Shown here piece by piece: positions 32,550 through 37,841 of a stretch of DNA of 37,841 bases. A program made the translations under genes and the position numbers. The stretch is from positions 1 through 37,841 of the forward strand of contig CAUJHO010000057.1 of NCBI GenBank assembly GCA_963205025.1, written 5' to 3'. Under the pieces are notes generated by a model that ran no database searches, was not told the DNA's origin, and saw only the letters and a list, made by a program, of their open reading frames with translations. The stretch comes from Pseudomonadota bacterium (GTDB lineage Bacteria > Pseudomonadota > Alphaproteobacteria > Caulobacterales > Caulobacteraceae). Positions within the stretch are counted from its first letter, which is position 1, and every line of letters starts with the position of its first letter.

Positions 32550-34123
32550 TCACGGTCTCCGGGGCGGGACTGGGACACGCGCCGCGTCAGCCATATCACC
32601 GCCGGCAAGGCAACCAGTACGATCATCAGGGACGGCCAGGCGGCCTCGCCCAGCCGCTCGTCCTTGGCATAGTAGTCGGCCATCACCGCCAGGGTGTCGA
32701 AGCCGAACGGACGCAGGATCATGGTTGCCGGCAGTTCCTTCAGGACGTCGATGAAGACCAGCAACGCGGCGGTGAACAGGGCGCCGGACGCCAGCGGCAG
32801 TTCGACCCGGCGCGCGGCACCGCCGGCCGTTTCGCCGAGGGTCCGGGCCGCAGCCCGGACGGACGGCCCGATCCGCCGCAGGCCGGCATCAATGGGTTCC
32901 AGGGCCGCCGCCATCAGGCGCGAGGCATAGGCCAGGACCAGCAGCACGATGGCCATGGCAAAACTCGATACCGTCGCGGGAAAGGCGCGCCAGATCAGAC
33001 CGGCGGGGGCCAGCAGCCCGATCGCCATCACGGCCCCCGGCGTGGCGTAGCCGAGGCTGAGCAGGCCCGGCACAAATCGAGTGTTGCGGGCGCTCAGGGC
33101 GACCAGGGTGGCCAGGCCGCAGGTGAACAGCGCGGCCACGGTCCCCAGGATCAGCACATTGCGGCTGGACGAGATCAGACGCGCCAGATCGTGCTCTCGG
33201 CCCCATCCCAGCCAGGCCAGCCAGCCCAGCGGCAGCACCAGCCCCAGGCCGATCAGGGTCAGGCAGAAGGCTGTTGCGGCCCAGCCCGCCGCCCCGTGAA
33301 TGTGGATCCGGTCCAGGCCGCGCCACCGCGCCTGGCCGGCCTCGCCCAGTGCCTTCTGATTGGCCCGTTCCAGCCACAGCAGGACGGCGGCTGCGGCGAG
33401 CAGGGGCAGGGCCAGCCGGGCTGCCTCGGTCGCGGAATAGAAGACCGACCAGGCCCGAACGACGCCGGTGGTCAGGGTCTGGACCGTCAGGAAGGAGGTG
33501 GCCCCGTAGTCGGCCAAGGTCTCCATCACCGCCAGGGCGATGCCGGCGGCGAGCGCCGGTCGCGCCAGGGGGAGCGCGACACGAATGAAGGCCTGGCGGT
33601 GCGTCAGTCCCAATGAGCGGGCGGCCTCGACGAGGCTGGACGACTGGTTCAGCAACGCTGCCCGAAGGGTCAGATAGACATAGGGGTAGAAGGCCAGGGT
33701 CATAACGATGGCCGCTCCCCACAGGGTCCGCATCTCGAAGGGCGGATCCCATCCGAAGGCGGCTCGCCAGGCCGTGCGGACAGGGCCGGAGACGTCAAAT
33801 AGGCTGGCATAGCCATAGGCGAGCACGAACGCCGGCGCGGCCAGGGGCAGAACGAGGAGCCAGGAGAACAGTCGCCGCCCCGGAAATTCGTGCAGAGCCA
33901 CCAGCCAGGCCGCCAGTCCGCCGAGCCCCCCGGTCCCGACGCCCACCAGCAAGGTCAGGGCCGCCGAGGTTCCGGCGTAGCGCCAGAAGGTCTCGGACGT
34001 CAGGCTGTCGGCCCCTTCGCCCACAGCCGTCGCCGCAACCGCGACCAGGGGCGCGATCGCGATCAGGGCCGCCACAACGGCACCCGCACGCAAGAGGGTT
34101 ATTCTCGGCACTGAAAAAGGCAT
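32546..34123 (-). CDS. fbpB: Iron(III)-type ABC transporter permease (fused two-domain)
   Basis: 525 aa inner-membrane permease with about twelve hydrophobic helices arranged as two BPD_transp_1 units, the FbpB/SfuB layout in which both halves of the channel are one chain. EAA-type loops that contact the ATPase are visible: EAARSLGLTHRQAFIRVALPLARPALAAG in the first half and AARTLGETAGGAARRVELPLASGA in the second. The ATG at 34123 lies at the foot of an intergenic hairpin and its ribosome site is poor. The binding-protein gene is 54 nt upstream on the same strand. Confidence 0.9.
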   Translation of the reverse strand: MPFSVPRITLLRAGAVVAALIAIAPLVAVAATAVGEGADSLTSETFWRYAGTSAALTLLVGVGTGGLGGLAAWLVALHEFPGRRLFSWLLVLPLAAPAFVLAYGYASLFDVSGPVRTAWRAAFGWDPPFEMRTLWGAAIVMTLAFYPYVYLTLRAALLNQSSSLVEAARSLGLTHRQAFIRVALPLARPALAAGIALAVMETLADYGATSFLTVQTLTTGVVRAWSVFYSATEAARLALPLLAAAAVLLWLERANQKALGEAGQARWRGLDRIHIHGAAGWAATAFCLTLIGLGLVLPLGWLAWLGWGREHDLARLISSSRNVLILGTVAALFTCGLATLVALSARNTRFVPGLLSLGYATPGAVMAIGLLAPAGLIWRAFPATVSSFAMAIVLLVLAYASRLMAAALEPIDAGLRRIGPSVRAAARTLGETAGGAARRVELPLASGALFTAALLVFIDVLKELPATMILRPFGFDTLAVMADYYAKDERLGEAAWPSLMIVLVALPAVIWLTRRVSQSRPGDRE

Positions 34124-34153
34124 CCCGGGCCCGCGACTAGCACGAACCCGGGA
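34114..34153 (-). promoter_or_regulatory. Hairpin with T tract between binding-protein and permease genes
   Basis: TCCCGGG (34123-34129) and CCCGGGA (34147-34153) form a 7-bp stem in the gap between the binding-protein stop (34178) and the permease start. On the minus strand TGCC-TTTTT follows the stem, and the permease start codon overlaps its base. It could act as a partial terminator and hold down permease translation, giving excess binding protein. Inferred from structure. Confidence 0.55.
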
Positions 34154-34177
34154 CGACGTCTGCGATCACATCGCCGA

Positions 34178-35245
34178 TCAGCGCCACTCGGCCTGTTCGA
34201 AAATGCGCTGGGCCTCGGCCCGGTGCTCGGCATAGGCTGGCAACGGCAGCGGATCCGCCGCGTGGTGCGAATAGGCCGCGACGTCTTGCGGCAGTTCGGC
34301 CCCGGTCGCGGTCGGGAACTCATTGGTTTCCGTGGCGAAGATGCCTTGCGCCTGCGGTCCGGTCAGGAACTCCAGGAAGCGGATGGCATTGTCGCGGTTC
34401 GGCGCGTGGGCGGCCAGGCCTGCGCCCGACAGGTTGAAGTGCGACCCCTGGCCGTCGATCTGCGGAAAGGCGAGGGCGAGGTTCTCGATCACGGCGCGAT
34501 CCGCCGCCTCGTCAGATTCCGCCAGACGCAGGAAATAATAGTGGTTGGTGATGGCGACCTGGCACTGGCCGGCGGCGACGGCCTTGATCTGGTCGGTATC
34601 CGAGCCCTGGGGCGGACGGGCCATGTTGGCGACGACGCCGCGCGCCCATTGCAGGGCCCGTTCGGGACCCCAGTGTTCGATCAGGGCCGACATCAGGGTC
34701 AGGTTATAGACGGCGTCCGAGGTCTGGGTGCAGACCTGCCCGTGGAAACGCGGCGAGGCCAGGTCGGCATAGTCGTCGATCTCTTCGGGGCGAACGCGGC
34801 GGGTATCATAGGCGACGATGCGGGCACGGCGCGCGATACCGAACCAGCGCCCCTCGGGGTCGCGCCACTGTTCGGGCACGCGAGCGTCGATGGTGGCGTC
34901 GTCGAACGGCACGATGAAGCCCTCATTGGCGGCTTCGCCCATGGCCCCGGCGTCCTGGATGACGACAACGTCGGCGGGGCTGGAGGCCCCTTCGGCAGCC
35001 AGTCGGGCCAGAAGTTCCGGTGCCCGCGCCTCAATCTTGCGGATGGCGATGCCGGTCTCGCAGGTGAAGGCCGCATAGATGGCGTCGTCCGAGGCATAGT
35101 GGCGCGCCGTGTAGAGGTTCACAGCGCCGCCGGTGGCTGCCACGCAGTCGGCCTGGGCCGTTTCGGTCTGGGAGCCGTTGGGCTGGCAGGCGGCCAGGAC
35201 GGCGGCGCTGGCAAGAAGGGCCGCGGCGGAAAAGCGTTTCATCAT
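34178..35245 (-). CDS. fbpA: Iron(III)-type ABC transporter substrate-binding lipoprotein
   Basis: 355 aa from the ATG at 35245, with AGGG seven nt upstream. The signal peptide ends in a lipobox, AAVLAACQ, so it is probably a lipoprotein. The mature protein resembles the FbpA/FutA ferric-binding family: VNLYTARHYASDDAIYAAF at the start, FGIARRARIVAYDTRRV, and ITNHYYFLRL near residue 240 holding the adjacent Tyr pair used to bind Fe(III) in this family. GIFATETNEFPTATGAEL is another family block. First gene of the transporter operon. Another metal or a polyamine is possible but less likely given the YY motif. Confidence 0.9.
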   Translation of the reverse strand: MMKRFSAAALLASAAVLAACQPNGSQTETAQADCVAATGGAVNLYTARHYASDDAIYAAFTCETGIAIRKIEARAPELLARLAAEGASSPADVVVIQDAGAMGEAANEGFIVPFDDATIDARVPEQWRDPEGRWFGIARRARIVAYDTRRVRPEEIDDYADLASPRFHGQVCTQTSDAVYNLTLMSALIEHWGPERALQWARGVVANMARPPQGSDTDQIKAVAAGQCQVAITNHYYFLRLAESDEAADRAVIENLALAFPQIDGQGSHFNLSGAGLAAHAPNRDNAIRFLEFLTGPQAQGIFATETNEFPTATGAELPQDVAAYSHHAADPLPLPAYAEHRAEAQRIFEQAEWR

Positions 35246-35272
35246 GATCAATCCCTGGATGGCGAGGGGCGA

Positions 35273-35299
35273 GTCTCGCACAAATGCGAATGTCTCGCA
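35273..35299. promoter_or_regulatory. Candidate operator in the fbpA/mlaE divergent promoter region
   Basis: TGCGA-ATGTC-TCGCA (35285-35299) is an inverted repeat with perfect 5-bp arms, 40 bp upstream of the fbpA start. GTCTCGCA occurs twice as a direct repeat, at 35273 and 35292 (19-bp period). The TGC...GCA shape is like the Fur/Mur boxes of alphaproteobacteria, and a ferric-ion importer is a natural Fur target. The regulator is not identified from sequence. Confidence 0.45.
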
Positions 35300-35380
35300 A
35301 CTAAGAGAGTCGTCTCAGCTTTCACCGACGGACGCCGTGTTGGTCGAGACGAAACGAGAATCCATTGCTATGGAATGGGC

Positions 35381-36499
35381 ATGACGCGGGCAAGTTTCCG
35401 AGTTGAGGGGGGAAATGACGATCGGCCGGCGCTGGTGCTGGCCGGTGACTGGACTTCACGCACCCTGGGTCGACTGCCTCAGGAGCTGAAGGCCCAGTTG
35501 CGCGGGCGAACCCTTCACGCCGTCGACATCTCCGAGCTGGGCCGTTTCGACACCGCCGGGGCCCTGGCCATCGTCCAGGCCCATGAAGACCGCCTGCCCA
35601 AGCTGGGCTGGCAGGGACGCCCCGAAGTCGAGCGTATGGTTCAGGTCGTCGAGGAGCTGGAGCGGCATGCCGTCGAGCCGCCCCGCAAGGCCGATGTCCT
35701 GACCCGGTTCTTCGCGCGGGTCGGTCGCGGGGTCTATGATTTCGGGGCGGAAGCCTGGGAGGCCTTCGCCTTCCTCGGCGAGCTTCTGATGGCCGTGCTT
35801 CGCACCCTCGCCAATCCGGCCAAGATCCGCTGGGCGGCCTGGTTCAGCCAGGCCGACCACGCGGGGCTGGACGCCATTCCCATCGTGCTGGTGACGACCT
35901 TTTTCATCGGGGCCGTCGTGGCCTTCATCGGGGCCGACCTGCTGACCGATTTTGGGGCCGGGGTCTTCGCGGTGCAACTGATCGGCGTGGCCGTCTTTCG
36001 TGAGTTCGCGGTGGTCATCACGGCGGTGCTGCTGGCCGGTCGGTCGGCCTCGTCCTTCGCCGCCGAGATCGGCTCGATGAAGATGAACCAGGAGGTCGAT
36101 GCCATGCGGGTCATGGGCGTCGACCCGTTCCAGGCCCTGGTGGTGCCGCGGCTGGCGGCCCTGGTCCTGATGCTGCCGCTGCTGACCTTCCTGGCCATGG
36201 TGTCGGGCCTGGTCGGCGGCATCGTGGTGACCTGGTCACAGCTGAACCTAGGGCCGTCGTTCTTTCTGCAGAGGCTGGTGCTGGATGGTTACATGCCCCA
36301 GCACATGCTGGCCGGGATGGTGAAGGCCCCGGTCTTTGCCATCGTGGTGGCGACCATCGGATGCCGCCAGGGCATGGCCGTTGGTGGCGATGTCGAGAGC
36401 CTGGGCAAGCGCGTGACCGCTGCCGTCGTCCAGGCCATTTTCGCCATCATCGCCCTGGATGCGGTGTTTGCCCTCCTGTTCATGAGGATCGGGCTGTGA
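35381..36499 (+). CDS. mlaE: MlaE-family lipid ABC transporter permease with N-terminal STAS-like domain
   Basis: 372 aa from the ATG at 35381 (MTRASFRVEGG), with GGA six nt upstream; an in-frame ATG at 35375 is an alternative. The frame stays open far upstream into the divergent gene, which is not coding. Residues about 1-100 are STAS-like (LVLAGDWTSRTLGRLP...VDISELGRFDTAGALAIV), so the MlaB-like partner is fused. Residues about 110-372 are the MlaE permease with five to six helices and the conserved loop AGRSASSFAAEIGSMKMNQEVDAMRVMGVDPFQALVVPR. It moves phospholipid between inner membrane and the MCE protein, keeping the outer membrane asymmetric. Overlaps mlaF by 4 nt. Confidence 0.94.
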   Translation: MTRASFRVEGGNDDRPALVLAGDWTSRTLGRLPQELKAQLRGRTLHAVDISELGRFDTAGALAIVQAHEDRLPKLGWQGRPEVERMVQVVEELERHAVEPPRKADVLTRFFARVGRGVYDFGAEAWEAFAFLGELLMAVLRTLANPAKIRWAAWFSQADHAGLDAIPIVLVTTFFIGAVVAFIGADLLTDFGAGVFAVQLIGVAVFREFAVVITAVLLAGRSASSFAAEIGSMKMNQEVDAMRVMGVDPFQALVVPRLAALVLMLPLLTFLAMVSGLVGGIVVTWSQLNLGPSFFLQRLVLDGYMPQHMLAGMVKAPVFAIVVATIGCRQGMAVGGDVESLGKRVTAAVVQAIFAIIALDAVFALLFMRIGL

Positions 36500-37299
36500 G
36501 CGAGGCTACGCTCCGCAGTCAGGCTGATCGCCCGCCGCCCATCGAGGTCAGGGGGCTTCTCAACACCTTCGGGGATCGCAAGATCCACGAGGACCTCGAC
36601 CTGACGGTGCGCGCCGGTGAGGTGCTGGGGGTCGTCGGCGGTTCCGGCACGGGCAAGACGGTGCTGCTGAACTCGATCCTCGGGCTGCGAGAGCCGACTG
36701 CCGGAACCGTCAAACTGTTCGGAGAAGACACGGCCCATATGACACGGGCCGAGCGCGACGACATCGAGAAGCGCTGGGGCGTTCTGTTCCAGCACGGCGC
36801 GCTGTTCTCATCGCTGACCGTGCTTGAAAACGTGGCCTCGCCACTGGTCGAGCATTCCGGCCTGGCCGCTTCGACCATCCGCGAACTGGCCGAGATGAAG
36901 ATTGCGATGGTGGGGCTGGGGCCGGAATCCCATTATCTCAAGCCGGCCGAGCTCTCCGGCGGCATGAGGAAGCGGGTCGGGCTGGCACGGGCGCTGGCGC
37001 TGGATCCCGAACTGCTGTTTCTGGATGAGCCGACGGCCGGCCTGGACCCCATCGGCGCAGCGGCTTTTGACGATCTGATCCTGGAACTTCAGGAAAACCT
37101 CGATCTGACGGTTTTCATGATCACGCACGATCTGGATAGCCTCTATGCGATCTGTGACCGGATCGCCGTGCTTGCGGACAAGCGCGTCGTGGAGGTGGCA
37201 CCGCCCGAGGAACTGGAGCGGTCGGACCATCCCTGGATCAGGGAGTATTTCCTGGGGCCACGCGGACGCGCGGCCCGGGCTGCGGAAGGAAACGGCTGA
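36496..37299 (+). CDS. mlaF: MlaF-family lipid ABC transporter ATP-binding protein
   Basis: 267 aa ATPase energising the Mla lipid pathway. The GTG at 36496 overlaps the mlaE stop (GTGA); the frame is open further upstream inside mlaE. Walker A is GGSGTGKT, the Q-loop region GVLFQHGALFSSLTVLENVASPL, the signature LSGGMRKRVGLARALALDP, Walker B LLFLDEPTAGLDPIG and the switch His in FMITHDLDSLY. GALFSSLTVxENV and SGGMRKR are typical of MlaF rather than of importers. Overlaps mlaD by one base (TGATG). Confidence 0.94.
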   Translation: MSEATLRSQADRPPPIEVRGLLNTFGDRKIHEDLDLTVRAGEVLGVVGGSGTGKTVLLNSILGLREPTAGTVKLFGEDTAHMTRAERDDIEKRWGVLFQHGALFSSLTVLENVASPLVEHSGLAASTIRELAEMKIAMVGLGPESHYLKPAELSGGMRKRVGLARALALDPELLFLDEPTAGLDPIGAAAFDDLILELQENLDLTVFMITHDLDSLYAICDRIAVLADKRVVEVAPPEELERSDHPWIREYFLGPRGRAARAAEGNG

Positions 37300-37841
37300 T
37301 GGAACGCAATGCCCACTATGCCGCCGTCGGATTGGCGACCGTGACCCTGATGGTTGCGCTGGCGGTTTTTGTCGTCTGGCTGGCACGGTTTTCGTTCCAT
37401 GAGGAGTACGACATCTATGATGTGCTGTTTACCGACCCGGTGCGCGGCCTGTCGGTCGGCGGCGAGGTGCATTTCAACGGCATCCGCGTCGGCGAGGTGA
37501 CCGACCTGACGCTGGATCGGGAGACCGGCAACCAGGTGGTCGCGCGTATCCGGCTGGATGAAGGCATCCCCGTCCGCATCGACAGCCGCGCCCAGCTCGA
37601 GCCGCTGGGCATCACCGGCGTCAACTACATCCAGATCACCTCGGGGACGCCTGACGGGCCGATGCTGATGGATCAGTTTCCGGCCGGAGTGACCCCGGTG
37701 ATCCAGAGCCAGCCCAGCCCGATTGCCGAGCTGCTCCAGGGGTCCGGCAATGTGCTGGCCCAGTCCGTCGATGCCCTGAACCGGATCAACCGGGTTCTGT
37801 CCGATGAGAATATCCGCGCCTTCACCTCGACCATCGACAAT
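37299..37841 (+). CDS. mlaD: MCE/MlaD family lipid-binding protein (partial, runs off the window)
   Basis: First 181 codons only; the stop lies beyond the window. One N-terminal membrane helix (AAVGLATVTLMVALAVFVVWLA) anchors it in the inner membrane. The MCE domain follows (about residues 40-120): YDVLFTDPVRGLSVGGEVHFNGIRVGEVTDLTL, then ARIRLDEGIPVRIDSRAQLEPLGITGVNYIQIT. MCE proteins form hexameric rings that carry phospholipid across the periplasm. After residue 120 a helical region begins (PIAELLQGSGNVLAQSVDALNRINRVL), as in longer MCE proteins, so it may exceed E. coli MlaD in length. Last visible member of the mlaE-mlaF-mlaD operon. Confidence 0.93.
   Translation, partial: MERNAHYAAVGLATVTLMVALAVFVVWLARFSFHEEYDIYDVLFTDPVRGLSVGGEVHFNGIRVGEVTDLTLDRETGNQVVARIRLDEGIPVRIDSRAQLEPLGITGVNYIQITSGTPDGPMLMDQFPAGVTPVIQSQPSPIAELLQGSGNVLAQSVDALNRINRVLSDENIRAFTSTIDN

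Noticed and set aside
34223..35380. Upstream extension of the mlaE frame for more than 1 kb
   Set aside because: It runs antisense to the binding-protein gene; MlaE family length and the STAS-like N-terminus place the start near 35381.

Overview
The window is GC-rich, densely coded bacterial chromosome. Gene content and order point to the Alphaproteobacteria, family Caulobacteraceae; I would guess Brevundimonas or a close relative. The main pointers are the order rne / amidase / PBP1A / prfB / bactofilin / M23 peptidase, the order fliK-flgD-flgE followed by the CtrA inhibitor sciP, GANTC sites, and CtrA-like TTAA-N7-TTAA boxes. There are no rRNA or tRNA genes, insertion sequences, phage genes or CRISPR arrays that I can see. 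The genus is inference.

Layout. 1-10.4 kb is a cell-envelope and translation block: rne (minus) diverges from an amidase, PBP1A and prfB (plus). prfB carries a canonical programmed +1 frameshift. It converges on a minus-strand unit of M23 peptidase and bactofilin, preceded by bcp and tyrS (minus). 11.8-12.3 kb holds a small ParE/RelE-type toxin-antitoxin pair. 12.3-15.0 kb is a tightly overlapped DOMON-like / DUF1343 (NamZ-like muramidase) / EamA transporter operon. 15.05-15.11 kb, between convergent genes, has an unexplained 28-bp near-palindrome followed by four tandem 9-bp units. 15.2-18.8 kb carries rnhB, tag, an unrecognised secreted protein and a photolyase.

18.85-27.3 kb is one long co-directional run: kdsA, two GT2 glycosyltransferases, an LpxL-like acyltransferase fused to a DUF3089 hydrolase-like domain that has lost its nucleophile, a nucleoside hydrolase, a ribokinase, a 2OG-Fe(II) oxygenase, and a methyltransferase fused to a free-methionine-R-sulfoxide reductase. 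It links lipopolysaccharide assembly with ribonucleoside salvage and oxidative repair. 27.3-31.5 kb is flagellar: a sigma-54 promoter, fliK, flgD, flgE, then sciP behind a CtrA-like box. 31.6-35.2 kb is a minus-strand iron(III)-type ABC importer with a likely operator upstream. 35.4-37.8 kb is an mlaE-mlaF-mlaD phospholipid transport operon running off the end of the window.

Most genes are familiar. The least ordinary observations are the pseudo-hydrolase fusion, the methyltransferase-fRMsr fusion with a good internal start, the orphan palindrome/tandem repeat array at 15.05 kb, and the frameshift-controlled prfB, which a simple gene caller would mis-start.
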